From the NCBI GenBank assembly GCA_031460455.1, contig JAVKTQ010000002.1, positions 310,001 to 374,000 of the forward strand: a stretch of 64,000 nucleotides of DNA. Direction: 5' to 3'. This document shows, piece after piece, positions 38,277-46,455 of this stretch (its first letter is position 1; each line of letters starts with the position of its first letter). Below the pieces are notes generated by a model that worked only from the letters and a program-made list of their open reading frames with translations, ran no database searches and had not been told where the DNA came from. A program made the translations under genes and the position numbers. This stretch comes from Sporomusaceae bacterium. GTDB taxonomy: Bacteria; Bacillota; Negativicutes; Sporomusales; UBA7701.

Positions 38277-39165
38277 ATCCTATGAAAGATTGGCTTTTTC
38301 TCGCGACCGGGATCCAGATCTCGCTCCGGAAGTCTGGCGAAGAAAAATCCGCATGCTCGTTCCAGAGGATTTCCGGCCCCTCCGCCAGTTCGTAGCCCGA
38401 AGAAGGGAACCATTCGGCGTAGATGCGTCCCCAGACGTTCTGAAGAGTATCGGGGAACGGTCCCACAGCCGTGAACACCGCCCAGGTCGACGCCGGCACC
38501 TCAAGCGAGGTCAGGCTCTCCGGGCAGGGTCGCGTGGTCGCCACGCCGATGTAATGGTCGAGTTCGCCCTTTTCCTCCATCCGCCCCTCGGAAAAGTTCG
38601 CCGACGCCTGGATAAGTCCCCGGGGATCGACATTCGAAAGGCTTTTCAGTCTCGCGATCGCCTCGCCGTCGAGCGCTTTCCACATGGCGGCGATATCGGG
38701 GTTGACCCCCGTGAAAACGATCGGTACGCGTCTTTTGACGCCGATAATGCGGAAAGCATCCTTCTCTTCGACTCGATAGTTCATCTCGTCGCCTCCTTTT
38801 ACAGTTAGTTGGAAAAACATCCGCGAATACGCCTTCAGCGCCTGGCCGCCGCTTCTGGCCTCGGACGGCGTCACACCGTGCAGCGCCTGAAAAGCGCGGG
38901 CGAAAGAATCCGGCGAACCGTACCCGTACTTGACCGCCGCATCGATCACCCTCACGTCGCTGTTCGCAAGCTCCAACGCCGCCAGGCTCAGGCGCCTGCG
39001 CCGGATATACTCCGACAGCGTCACCCCCGCCAGCGAAGAAAACATCCGCTTGAAATGATACTCCGAGCAATAAGCGCGCCGCGCCGCCTCCTTGAAATCG
39101 ATATCGTCCGTCAGATTATCTTCGATATAGCGCAGCGCGTCATTCATCTTTTCCAGCATCCCCAT
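38275..39165 (-). CDS. AraC family regulator with GyrI-like effector domain
   Basis: A 296-residue protein with an N-terminal AraC DNA-binding domain ([21 protein letters not shown], then [20 protein letters not shown]) and a C-terminal GyrI-like small-molecule binding domain from about residue 130 ([21 protein letters not shown]). This order is found in the Rob/BltR-like multidrug and stress sensors. AGGAGG precedes the ATG at 39165. No regulated transporter is adjacent; the alpha/beta hydrolase upstream on the same strand is separated by a terminator. Confidence 0.92.
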   Translation of the reverse strand: MGMLEKMNDALRYIEDNLTDDIDFKEAARRAYCSEYHFKRMFSSLAGVTLSEYIRRRRLSLAALELANSDVRVIDAAVKYGYGSPDSFARAFQALHGVTPSEARSGGQALKAYSRMFFQLTVKGGDEMNYRVEEKDAFRIIGVKRRVPIVFTGVNPDIAAMWKALDGEAIARLKSLSNVDPRGLIQASANFSEGRMEEKGELDHYIGVATTRPCPESLTSLEVPASTWAVFTAVGPFPDTLQNVWGRIYAEWFPSSGYELAEGPEILWNEHADFSSPDFRSEIWIPVARKSQSFIG

Positions 39166-39252
39166 GGGCCGTCGCCTCCTCCCACCGATAGAGTAACAGA
39201 AACGCGCGGCCGGTATCCGACATTTCGTGCCCAGTTTTGCAGGGTAGGCATG

Positions 39253-39287
39253 AAAAAGCCTCCCTGCCCCGTGAAGGGCGGGAGGCA
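39253..39287 (-). terminator. Rho-independent terminator
   Basis: Read on the minus strand, GCCTCCCGCCC / GGGCAGGGAGGC with a short loop is followed by five T residues; it ends the hydrolase gene. Confidence 0.85.
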
Positions 39288-39309
39288 TTCGGTGGTGGCG
39301 CGAATAGCG

Positions 39310-40125
39310 CTAACCCTCCGCCGCGAACCGCGCCAGTTCCTTGTTGAACTTCTCGCGTTCATCGTAAAACAGGCCGTGGCCGCTGTACTTGAACGGCACC
39401 AGCCGCGAGTGCGCGATACCCTCGTGCTGGGCCACGCCCAGCGGAAACCGGCACACCCTGTCGTGGATACCGTGCATAATCAGCGTCGGCACGCCTATCC
39501 GGCCGAGGTCGGCGAACAGCTCCTCCTCCCCCAGCCACGCCTGGGCCACCGCCGCCGTCGACCAGCCCGCCGCCGCCAGTCCCATCTGGAAAAACCACTC
39601 CGCAAACGGCTGGGTCACATAGCGGAAAAAGAACATATCGCCGAACTCCCGCAGCATCGCCGGCCGGTCCGCGAGCGTCCCGGCGATGATCTTCTCCACA
39701 TCCTCGCGCTTCAGGCCGTAAGGGAAATACGGGCGCTCTATCAGGCTGGGAGCCGCCGCCGCGCACAGCGCCAGCCTCGCCAGGCCGCAGCCGTGGCGGG
39801 CCGCGTAGCGGACCGCGATCGCGCCCCCCGTCGAATGCCCGGCCAGCGTGAAGTTCTCCAGGCCGAGCGCCTGCACCACGCACAGGACATCGTCCGCCTG
39901 CCGGTCGTAGTCGTAGCCCCCCGCCGGTCTGTCCGACCTGCCGAAGCCGCGGAAATCGACGCCCACGCAGCGGAACCCCATGCCGGAAAGCTCGCCGAAC
40001 TGATACTCGAACATATTATGATTCGCCGGCCAGCCGTGCAGAAAAACGATCGCCTCCCGGCCCGCAGGGTTCACATCCTCCACATAAAGCCGCACCTCCG
40101 GCTCCGCCTTGATATAATAGCCCAT
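39310..40125 (-). CDS. Alpha/beta hydrolase
   Basis: A 271-residue alpha/beta-fold hydrolase. The oxyanion HGWP motif, nucleophile elbow GHSTGG, acid in MHGIHDRVC and catalytic His in YSGHGLFYDE are all present. The N-terminal region is like haloperoxidase/esterase members. The substrate is unknown. GGAGGCGAGGCG precedes the ATG. It seems to be its own unit with a terminator after it. Confidence 0.92.
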   Translation of the reverse strand: MGYYIKAEPEVRLYVEDVNPAGREAIVFLHGWPANHNMFEYQFGELSGMGFRCVGVDFRGFGRSDRPAGGYDYDRQADDVLCVVQALGLENFTLAGHSTGGAIAVRYAARHGCGLARLALCAAAAPSLIERPYFPYGLKREDVEKIIAGTLADRPAMLREFGDMFFFRYVTQPFAEWFFQMGLAAAGWSTAAVAQAWLGEEELFADLGRIGVPTLIMHGIHDRVCRFPLGVAQHEGIAHSRLVPFKYSGHGLFYDEREKFNKELARFAAEG

Positions 40126-40187
40126 CCGCCTCGCCTCCGAAATCAGTTTATTACCATCCTATTCGGCGGCTTGGCGCGCGGCTACAT

Positions 40188-40223
40188 AAAAACACCCCCG
40201 GCCCCGATAAGGGGGCGAGGGCG
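40188..40223 (-). terminator. Terminator after the 65-codon ORF
   Basis: On the minus strand CGCCCTCGCCCC / GGGGCCGGGGGTG with a short loop is followed by five T residues, 27 bp beyond the stop of the 65-codon ORF. Confidence 0.7.
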
Positions 40224-40249
40224 CTCCGCCAGGCAAATTCCGCGCACAG

Positions 40250-40447
40250 CTACACCTTCGTATCGATCCTCGATGAGAACAATACCGGTCCCTTCTCGGC
40301 GCCCGGCAGCACCAGCCTCCTGATAACGTCCCTCCCCAGGATTTCGATCTGCCTTTCCGCCTGGGCGGTCAGATAAACGATTAAATCTTCCTCCGCGGTC
40401 GGCAGGTAGCTCTTTATCGTATTATAGATACAATCCCGATTGAGCAT
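40250..40447 (-). CDS. Small orphan protein (65 aa) under a c-di-GMP riboswitch
   Basis: A 65-residue ORF (MLNRDCIYNTIKSYLPTAEE... ending SSRIDTKV). I do not recognise the family. It has no signal peptide or membrane segment; residues 15-45 look helical and amphipathic. CAGGAGG stands 6 nt before the ATG, so it is very probably translated. It has its own terminator and is preceded, 47-185 bp upstream, by a terminator hairpin and a c-di-GMP-I aptamer, so its expression should follow c-di-GMP. Such targets are often motility, adhesion or matrix functions, but none is evident here. Confidence 0.7.
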   Translation of the reverse strand: MLNRDCIYNTIKSYLPTAEEDLIVYLTAQAERQIEILGRDVIRRLVLPGAEKGPVLFSSRIDTKV

Positions 40448-40493
40448 GGCAGCCTCCTGATAATCGCTTACGGGGATGGCCCGCAAATCCGCC

Positions 40494-40525
40494 GTAAAAA
40501 TAAACAAAGCAGGCGACCGCCTGCC
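40494..40525 (-). terminator. Expression-platform terminator of the riboswitch
   Basis: On the minus strand GCAGGCG-GT-CGCCTGC is followed by the T-rich TTTGTTTATTTTT. It lies between the aptamer and the small ORF, as a transcription attenuator. Confidence 0.7.
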
Positions 40526-40544
40526 CGAAATCGACTATCTGTTA

Positions 40545-40632
40545 AATAGCCGGCGGCTTGGCAGTCATAGACACATGTCCTTAGACCCATAGCTTTGCGT
40601 CCTTATCTTTCGACAAGTTTGCCACATTCGAC
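40545..40632 (-). ncRNA. Cyclic-di-GMP-I (GEMM) riboswitch aptamer
   Basis: On the minus strand the order GGCAAAC, GAAA, GGACGCAAAGC, GGGTCTAAGG and TGACTGCCAAGCCGCCGG matches the conserved core of the GEMM-I riboswitch, including the ACGCAAAGC segment that contacts c-di-GMP and the tetraloop receptor pair. It is preceded by an extended -10 promoter element (TGTTATAAT, near 40638-40646) and followed by a terminator hairpin and the 65-codon ORF. A GGDEF/HD-GYP protein that could change the ligand level is encoded at 27699-30407. Confidence 0.85.
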
Positions 40633-40679
40633 AAATTATAACAATTATTTGCAGTTTCATATTACTACTTAGCTATTAT

Positions 40680-40855
40680 TAGTGTCAAGATATTTCCTAG
40701 GAGTTTTTTCCCATAAAACCAGGACTTTAGTCCTATTCGCGGGGCTGCTGGCCACCGGTTTCCGGCAGCGCTGCCAATAGCCCGCAGGATAACCGGCAGA
40801 CTTACGCGAAGATAAAAATATACTCCAGGGAAAATGTGTTAAAGGAGGTAAATAT
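40680..40855 (+). other. Structured leader before the cyclase gene
   Basis: The plus-strand region between the riboswitch promoter and the cyclase ATG. It has the palindrome AGGACTTTAGTCCT (40719-40732) and a long foldable segment (about 40745-40790) with GGGCT..GGC / GCC..AGCCC arms around an inner CTGG / CCGG stem. I match it to no known RNA family. Confidence 0.45.
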
Positions 40856-41668
40856 ATGAGAAAAGCTGTGGTTTTTGCGCTGACGCTTCTCATAATGGTC
40901 TTTACGGGATCGGTTTCGGCCGCAGAGCAAGGCGAGTCCGACTTGCAGCGGGCCTGGGAAATTATCCGCACAAAACAGCTTGTCGATCTCACGCACGCCT
41001 TTGGCCCTGGGATTCCGCACTGGAAAGGGTTTTCCGACGAAAAGCGGGAGATATTGTATACCTATAAGAAAGACGGCTTTCTGGTCCATCTGTATACTCA
41101 TGTGGGGCAATGGGGAACACACGTCGACCCGCCGGCCCACTTTTTCGCCGGCAAGCGAACAGTCGACCAGATTGACCTGACAGAAATGATTCTGCCCCTC
41201 GTAGTGCTCGATATTCATGAAGCGGTTGCGAAAAATGCCGACTATACGGTGACCCTCGACGACGTGAAAGCCTGGGAAAACAAATACGGCAAAATACCGC
41301 CAGGGGCTTTTGTCGCGTTGCGCACCGACTGGCATAAACGCTGGCCGGATGCGGCCGCCATCGCCAACAAAGATAAACTCGGCGTCGACCATTATCCCGG
41401 CTGGAGCCTGGCTGTGCTCAAATACCTTTACGAAGACCGCCGAATCACGGCCTCGGGGCACGAGACCACCGACACGGACCCCGGCATCGCGACAAGCAAA
41501 GGCGATTACTCGCTGGAAGCCTACATCCTGCAGCAAAATCATTATCAAATCGAACTGATGGCCAATCTCGACAAAGTTCCCGAACACGGCGCGCTGATCG
41601 TCGTTACCTTCCCCAAGGTCAAAGACGGCTCCGGTTTCCCGGCAAGGGCCTTTGCCATCCTGCCCTAG
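40856..41668 (+). CDS. Exported cyclase family protein (kynurenine formamidase-like)
   Basis: A 270-residue protein of the metal-dependent cyclase/formamidase family. A signal peptide covers about residues 1-22 (cleavage after VSA). The metal-binding motif GTHVDPPAHF is intact, and a second conserved His/Glu segment (ASGHETTDTDPG) is present. Characterised members hydrolyse N-formylkynurenine or isatin; the export signal suggests a different extracellular amide substrate. AAAGGAGG precedes the ATG. A second exported amidase starts 95 bp downstream on the same strand. Confidence 0.9.
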   Translation: MRKAVVFALTLLIMVFTGSVSAAEQGESDLQRAWEIIRTKQLVDLTHAFGPGIPHWKGFSDEKREILYTYKKDGFLVHLYTHVGQWGTHVDPPAHFFAGKRTVDQIDLTEMILPLVVLDIHEAVAKNADYTVTLDDVKAWENKYGKIPPGAFVALRTDWHKRWPDAAAIANKDKLGVDHYPGWSLAVLKYLYEDRRITASGHETTDTDPGIATSKGDYSLEAYILQQNHYQIELMANLDKVPEHGALIVVTFPKVKDGSGFPARAFAILP

Positions 41669-41763
41669 ATAAAATGCCCCCTCCACCGCCGGCTGTCGCC
41701 GGGCCGAAGGAACTCTGCCCTGCTGCTTAATAATACGCTCACATGGTAAAAGGAGGAATATTG

Positions 41764-42864
41764 ATGTATTGTTCAAGAAAAATAGTCGCTATTCTCTGCT
41801 TGGCCTGCTTGCTTTCCAGTACTGTTTTGTTCGCGACCGGTCAGCAGGTATCCGCCTGCAGCCGGGTGCTTTCCGCCGACAACGGACAGGCTGTTCTTGT
41901 CGGCCGGAATATGGACTGGCCCAGTATGCCCGATATCGCCTTGTGGGCAATGCCGCGCGGCATACAGCGCGAAGGGCTGCCAGGCAACAATCCGCTGGTC
42001 TGGACCGCAAAGTATGGCAGTCTGGTAACCGCTTCCTACGACAATAGCAATGGGTGCGTCACCGACGGCATCAACGAAAAAGGCCTGGCTGCCAACCTGC
42101 TGTGGCTCACCGAAAGCAACTACGGACAAAGGGACGAGCGCCTTCCCGGCCTGTCCGTCGCCATGTGGGCCCAATACTTCCTCGATAACTACGCCACCGT
42201 CGCTGAAGCCGTGCAAGGCATGAGAAATGCGCCGTTTCAGGTCGTCGAGCAAATTATTCCCCGCACCACTCCTGCGGGGACAATAATGCAACCAGCCAGC
42301 CTTCACCTATCCCTGGCCGACAAATCCGGCGATTCGGCCATTATCGAATACATCGACGGCCAGCCGGTGATTTACCACGACAGGAACTATACCATCATGA
42401 CCAACTCGCCCACTTTTGAAAAACAGCAGGAAAATCTGAAGCAGTATCAGGGCTTCGGGGGCGATAAACCGTTGCCGGGAACGGGAGAACCGGCCGACAG
42501 ATTTGTCCGCGCAGCCTACTATATGAAGTATTTGCCGAAGCCGAAGAATCATCGCGAAGCCGTAGCCGGCATACTCAGCGTTACCAGGAACGCCTCCCAG
42601 CCTTTCAGGCTATCGGCAGACCCCCAAAAACCGTTTACCTCCTCGACGATCTGGCGTACAGTATCAGACGTGACCAACGGGTACTACTTTTTCGAATCCA
42701 CAATCAGCCCCTCCATCATCTGGGCGAATTTCTCCGAGTTCAACTTAAAAGAAGGCGCCCCGGCCATGAAGCTCGATCTAACCAATAATCCCGACTACAG
42801 CGGCAACGTATCCAAAAAATTCGTCAAGGGAAACACCGCAGAACTAAAAGTGCCTAAATTTTAG
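41764..42864 (+). CDS. Exported choloylglycine hydrolase/penicillin V acylase family amidase
   Basis: A 366-residue Ntn hydrolase of the linear amide C-N hydrolase group. The signal peptide (about 1-31) ends in VSA, leaving Cys32 as the new N-terminal nucleophile (CSRVL). Conserved partners are visible: Arg34, Asp in GRNMDWP, and Asn in the YDNSNGCVTDG region. Such enzymes cleave bile salts, penicillin V or acyl homoserine lactones. AAAGGAGG precedes the ATG at 41764. With the cyclase gene upstream, it suggests a small periplasmic amide-degrading unit. Confidence 0.92.
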   Translation: MYCSRKIVAILCLACLLSSTVLFATGQQVSACSRVLSADNGQAVLVGRNMDWPSMPDIALWAMPRGIQREGLPGNNPLVWTAKYGSLVTASYDNSNGCVTDGINEKGLAANLLWLTESNYGQRDERLPGLSVAMWAQYFLDNYATVAEAVQGMRNAPFQVVEQIIPRTTPAGTIMQPASLHLSLADKSGDSAIIEYIDGQPVIYHDRNYTIMTNSPTFEKQQENLKQYQGFGGDKPLPGTGEPADRFVRAAYYMKYLPKPKNHREAVAGILSVTRNASQPFRLSADPQKPFTSSTIWRTVSDVTNGYYFFESTISPSIIWANFSEFNLKEGAPAMKLDLTNNPDYSGNVSKKFVKGNTAELKVPKF

Positions 42865-42879
42865 TACCAATGCCACCAG

Positions 42880-42919
42880 CCCAAAACCTCGCAAACTACG
42901 CGGGGTTTTGGGTTTTTTT
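42880..42919 (+). terminator. Rho-independent terminator
   Basis: CCAAAACCTCGC / CGCGGGGTTTTGG with a 6-nt loop is followed by seven T residues after the amidase gene. Confidence 0.85.
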
Positions 42920-42979
42920 CATTGCCGGGAGGTCAACCGCGGGCGGGGGGGACCGTTGGCCTTGTGCCAATACCTTCGC

Positions 42980-43340
42980 GGGGGCGCAAACGCCCTGCTC
43001 CTGCCCTCCGGCTTAACGCGCCGTATGGCTCGCGGTTTCACCCACTGGCGCCGTCGTCAACTGTCGTCCGTGACAGATGACTCCTCTCGCACGTCCTGAT
43101 TTCGTCACCTTATCCGCCGTCATGGCTTTTGGAGATTCCCAGCCGCCTCCTATGTGCGAGCCGTCCATGGCCGCTCGCACCCGCAAGGGGCAGGCCGCAG
43201 TTCTAAGCGCAGAGGCGCTAAGAACTTGCGCACCGCCGCGTGCTCACCCCTTCGCCGACGGCGCGTAACAAAGCGACCACATCGCCGCTAAAGCGTCGTG
43301 TGTCTGCTTTTCCGCAACGTCGCCGTTCGTTTGCGCCCCC
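42980..43340. repeat. Intergenic mosaic element R4 (about 361 bp, 13-bp perfect TIR)
   Basis: The ends are a perfect inverted repeat, GGGGGCGCAAACG (42980-42992) and its complement (43328-43340). Inside are module C (43046-43085, AACTGTCGTCCGTGACAGAT), module A (43179-43233, CCGCAAGGGGCAGGCCGCAG), and module B (43270-43311, GCGACCACATC ... GTGTGTCTGC), each also present in other elements here. No ORF longer than shadow length is coherent. The 42865-43443 gap otherwise holds only the amidase terminator and the next promoter. Confidence 0.75.
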
Positions 43341-43394
43341 CTTTTGTTATGCTTTGGGTAGGGACCGGGTACTCCGCACGGGAATAGCATACAT

Positions 43395-43423
43395 TTGCTT
43401 ACAGCAGGCAAAACTGATTATAT
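43395..43423 (+). promoter_or_regulatory. Promoter of the membrane protein gene at 43444
   Basis: TTGCTT (43395-43400), a 17-bp spacer and TTATAT (43418-43423), 20 bp before the GTG start. Confidence 0.55.
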
Positions 43424-43443
43424 AAACTGCGGGAGGTCTTGCC

Positions 43444-43995
43444 GTGAGCAATCAGACGCTTATGTGGTCAATATTGGTTATGCCCTGGCTTACCCTGGCT
43501 TTTATGAAAAAAGACGCCATAAAGCGCTTTATGCCTGTCGCCCTGTTATCGGCGCTCGCCAGCGTATTGGCCGTCGAGATGGGGGAAAATCTGGGCTGGT
43601 TTGTTTATGGTGAGTCTGCCTATCCGCTGCGGACAGGTTATTATATTATCTTTGGTTTAAATATCGTCACCACGATGTGGCTTTTTTACTTTCTTTACGG
43701 CCGGTTCTGGAAATATACGGCGATAGATATAGTGCTGAACTTTGGCTTCATTTATCTATTTCACGTCTATTTTCTCGGCGGTAGAGGGCTTTTTCGTGAA
43801 GTGGGCATAACCCCCTTTACGAACGCATTGATTCCCTCCGCTGTTGGTGCTTTACTTTATGCTTATCAGATGTGGCAGGAAGGAATATTCGTTCCCGCCG
43901 AACGAACCGCAACGGCCGGACACTCGCGAATCCTGCGGCCCGAAGCGGCCAAACCGCTGGACAGTGATGAACGAGACGATGACCGGCATGATTGA
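43444..43995 (+). CDS. Small polytopic membrane protein (CBO0543-like)
   Basis: A 183-residue inner-membrane protein with about five helices (1-20, 30-50, 68-88, 95-113, 124-142) and a hydrophilic tail. It begins at GTG after GGGAGG. The helix pattern and segments such as ENLGWFVYGESAYPLRTGYY recall the CBO0543 family of uncharacterised Firmicute membrane proteins; another likely member lies at 46495. Function unknown. Family assignment is moderate to low. Confidence 0.6.
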   Translation: MSNQTLMWSILVMPWLTLAFMKKDAIKRFMPVALLSALASVLAVEMGENLGWFVYGESAYPLRTGYYIIFGLNIVTTMWLFYFLYGRFWKYTAIDIVLNFGFIYLFHVYFLGGRGLFREVGITPFTNALIPSAVGALLYAYQMWQEGIFVPAERTATAGHSRILRPEAAKPLDSDERDDDRHD

Positions 43996-44112
43996 AAGAC
44001 TTAGCCCAACCAATGAGGAGCGGGGCACCCGCTCTTTTTTCATGCCCATGGCAGGTACCGCGCCAATCGCGGCGTATACTTACATATTACCAGTATATAG
44101 GAGTGATTACCC

Positions 44113-44544
44113 ATGGAGCATCTTTGGCTTATTTTTGCGCTGTTGTCGGCGGCGACGGCGGCGTTGGTGGCGATTTTCGGCAAGATCGGGTTGCAGGGCA
44201 TCGACGCCAACACCGCCACCGCCGTGCGGGCCGTGATTATGGCTGTTTTCCTCATTGGCGTTGTCGCCTTCCAGGGGACGCTGAAGGACATTCCCGCCAT
44301 CATTGCCAACAAAAGAGCCATCACTTTTATCGCCCTCAGCGGCGTGGCGGGGGCGACGTCGTGGCTGTTCTACTTCCTCGCCCTCAAGTACGGCAAGGTG
44401 TCCCAGGTCGCCCCCGTCGATAAGCTCAGCGTCGTCATGGCCACAATTATCGCCGTCCTCTTCCTCGGCGAGAAGGTCAGCCTCCTCGGCGGCGCGGGCG
44501 TCGCCCTCATAGCCCTCGGCGCCATCCTCGTGGCTCTCGGCTAG
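44113..44544 (+). CDS. EamA family small transporter (single DMT domain)
   Basis: A 143-residue four- to five-helix protein of the drug/metabolite transporter superfamily, with only one EamA repeat (typical members have two). The segments FLIGVVAFQGTLKDIPAI, SGVAGATSWLFYFLALKYGKVSQVAPVDKLS and AVLFLGEKVSLLGGAGVALI are diagnostic. Single-domain members are thought to work as dimers exporting small metabolites. AGGAGTG precedes the ATG. It is probably a single-gene unit followed by element R5. Confidence 0.88.
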   Translation: MEHLWLIFALLSAATAALVAIFGKIGLQGIDANTATAVRAVIMAVFLIGVVAFQGTLKDIPAIIANKRAITFIALSGVAGATSWLFYFLALKYGKVSQVAPVDKLSVVMATIIAVLFLGEKVSLLGGAGVALIALGAILVALG

Positions 44545-44567
44545 TAATCGGAATTTTGCTGCACCGT

Positions 44568-44776
44568 GAGGGGCCGCCAGACTCCGGGCTCCGTAGCTAC
44601 AGAAGCACGCGCCGTAAGACTCGGGTCTTGCGCCGCTAGCACCGTCGCCAACTGTCGTCCGTGACAGATGGCTCCTCGCCCGGCCGTCCATGGCCGGGCG
44701 TGCTGCGGCGCTACGACCGCTTCGTCAACGGCGCGTAGCATCTTCCGCAAAGTCGCCCTGAGCCTGGCGGTCCCTC
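44568..44776. repeat. Intergenic mosaic element R5 (about 209 bp)
   Basis: Ends GAGGGGCCGCCAG (44568-44580) and CTGGCGGTCCCTC (44764-44776) are inverted repeats with one mismatch. Internally it carries module C (44644-44676, AACTGTCGTCCGTGACAGAT) and a GTCCATGGAC-type palindrome related to those in R4, R6 and R8. It fills the gap between the EamA and PhzF genes. Confidence 0.75.
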
Positions 44777-44826
44777 GCAATGTACCTCACAACAGGGTAG
44801 AGCAAAATAAAAGGAGCGAATCGCCC

Positions 44827-45618
44827 ATGCCTATCCCCATCTACCAGGTCGACGCCTTCACCGCCAAGCCGTACAGGGGCAACCCGGCGGCCGTATGCCT
44901 GCTCGATAAGGCCGCCGACGCGGCGTGGATGCAGGATGTCGCCGCCGAGATGAACCTGTCCGAGACCGCCTTCATCTTCCCCGAGGGCGACGGCTACCGG
45001 CTGCGCTGGTTCACGCCCAAAAGCGAAGTCAAGCTGTGCGGCCACGCGACGTTGGCCACCGCCCACGTCCTGTTCCGCGAGCAGGGCGCGCCCCAGGACA
45101 GGCCGATCAACTTCTACACCCTCAGCGGCCTGCTCACCGCCGGCCTGCGGGACGGCATGATCGAGCTCGACTTCCCCGCCTCCCCCGTCGTTCCCTGCGA
45201 AGCGCCGCCCGGCCTTGTCGAGGCTTTGGGCGTACAGCCGGTGTTCGTCGGCCGCGGCGACGACGATTACCTCGTGGAAGTGGCGACCGAACAGGAAGTC
45301 AGGGACGCCGCCCCCGACTTCGCCCGCCTCGTCAAAACGCCCTGCCGGGGCGTCATCCTCACCGCCCTGTCCCGCTCCGGCGAATACGACTTCGTCTCCC
45401 GCTTCTTCGCCCCAGCCGTCGGCGTCAGCGAAGACCCTGTCACCGGCTCGGCCCACTGCCGCCTCGTCCCGTACTGGCAGGCCAAACTGAACCGGGACGA
45501 ATTCACCGCCTACCAGGCGTCGGCGCGCGGCGGCTTCCTCAAGGTCGCCGCCAGGGGCGAACGCGTCAGCATCCGCGGCCACGCCGTCACCGTCTTCGCC
45601 GGCGGCCTGCTGGCCTAG
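44827..45618 (+). CDS. PhzF family isomerase/epimerase
   Basis: A 263-residue protein of the diaminopimelate epimerase-like fold. The family opening IPIYQVDAFTAKPYRGNPAAVCLL, the catalytic Glu in MNLSETAFIF, GHATLATAHVL and the second-half SEDPVTGSAHC are present. Substrates of non-phenazine members are mostly unknown. AAAAGGAG precedes the ATG at 44827. The last 36 codons are echoed in a fragment at 46310-46420, beyond the flavin reductase gene. Confidence 0.92.
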   Translation: MPIPIYQVDAFTAKPYRGNPAAVCLLDKAADAAWMQDVAAEMNLSETAFIFPEGDGYRLRWFTPKSEVKLCGHATLATAHVLFREQGAPQDRPINFYTLSGLLTAGLRDGMIELDFPASPVVPCEAPPGLVEALGVQPVFVGRGDDDYLVEVATEQEVRDAAPDFARLVKTPCRGVILTALSRSGEYDFVSRFFAPAVGVSEDPVTGSAHCRLVPYWQAKLNRDEFTAYQASARGGFLKVAARGERVSIRGHAVTVFAGGLLA

Positions 45619-45656
45619 TCGCAACCATGACGGTGCCAAGCCTCATCATCGTATCT

Positions 45657-45692
45657 AAGCCGCGACCTGAAGGTCGCGGCTTTCATTTTTTA
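45657..45692 (+). terminator. Rho-independent terminator
   Basis: AAGCCGCGACC / GGTCGCGGCTT with a TGAA loop is followed by a T-rich run after phzF. Confidence 0.85.
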
Positions 45693-45744
45693 TTACACCT
45701 GATATTTTCCCGCGCCGCCGCGAAAGCTATCTTCAGAAAGGAGC

Positions 45745-46299
45745 GTGGGCACGACGAAAAAGAAGATCGCCAATATCCCCTTTGGACCGTACATCGCCGT
45801 CCTGGCGGGGGCCACCGTCAACGGCAAGCCCAATTACGCCACCCTCGGGGCCTATGGGGTCGTCAGCCAGCGGCCGGTGCTGTACATCTCGCTGAAAAAC
45901 TCCCACTACACCACGGCGGGAGTGGTCGAGAACGGCTTCTTCAGCGTCAACATCCCGGCCTCGGCGGATATCGCCAAAACCGATTACTGCGGCACCGTTT
46001 CCGGCAAAGACGTCGACAAGTCGGCGGTGTTCGAGTCCTTCTACGACGAGGCGGGCAACGCGCCGCTGATAAAGGAATGCCCGGTCAATTACCTCTGCAA
46101 GGTCATCCAGACCATCCCCGTCTTCGACTTCACGATGTTCCTCGGCGAGATCGTCGCCGCCTACGCGGACGAGGAATGCCTGGAAAACGGAGTGCCTGAC
46201 GCTTTGAAAGTCAAACCGACGATGATGCTGGCTTTCGGATATTTCGATATCAAGGATAGAATAGGGACCGTATTCAAAGCCGGCAGCGGCGGTAAATAA
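45745..46299 (+). CDS. Flavin reductase-like domain protein
   Basis: A 184-residue FMN-binding split-barrel protein. Motifs such as GPYIAVLAGATVNGKPNYATLG, YISLKNSHYT and ENGFFSVNIPA fit the flavin reductase/flavoredoxin group that moves electrons to FMN. Start choice is unusual: GTG at 45745 stands only 1 nt after GGAG; ACG at 45751 has a 7-nt spacing and could be a non-standard or mutated start (ATG to ACG). The gene lies between phzF and a duplicated phzF end, suggesting it was inserted. Confidence 0.88.
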   Translation: MGTTKKKIANIPFGPYIAVLAGATVNGKPNYATLGAYGVVSQRPVLYISLKNSHYTTAGVVENGFFSVNIPASADIAKTDYCGTVSGKDVDKSAVFESFYDEAGNAPLIKECPVNYLCKVIQTIPVFDFTMFLGEIVAAYADEECLENGVPDALKVKPTMMLAFGYFDIKDRIGTVFKAGSGGK

Positions 46300-46309
46300 A
46301 AAAGCGCCG

Positions 46310-46420
46310 GCCTACCAGGCGTCGGCGCGCGGCGACTTCCTCAAAGTCGCCGCCAGGGGCAGCCGCGTCAGCCTCCGCGGTCACGCCGTCACCGTCTTCA
46401 CTGACGAACTGCGCGTCTAG
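46310..46420 (+). pseudogene. Duplicated 3' end of phzF (remnant)
   Basis: In frame this stretch reads AYQASARGDFLKVAARGSRV and ends TVFTDELRV-stop, matching the last 36 residues of the PhzF protein at 45508-45618 (AYQASARGGFLKVAARGERV ...) with a few changes. There is no start codon or ribosome site, so it is a remnant. It shows that a second copy or fragment of the gene end was left after a duplication or an insertion of the flavin reductase gene. Confidence 0.85.
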
Positions 46421-46455
46421 CCACCCGGCGCTTCGAACTTTTGGGCATAGCACGG

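Noticed and set aside
42980-43340. Short open frames inside element R4 and the other palindromic elements.
   Set aside because: They do not persist between copies, change frame across modules and have no ribosome sites.
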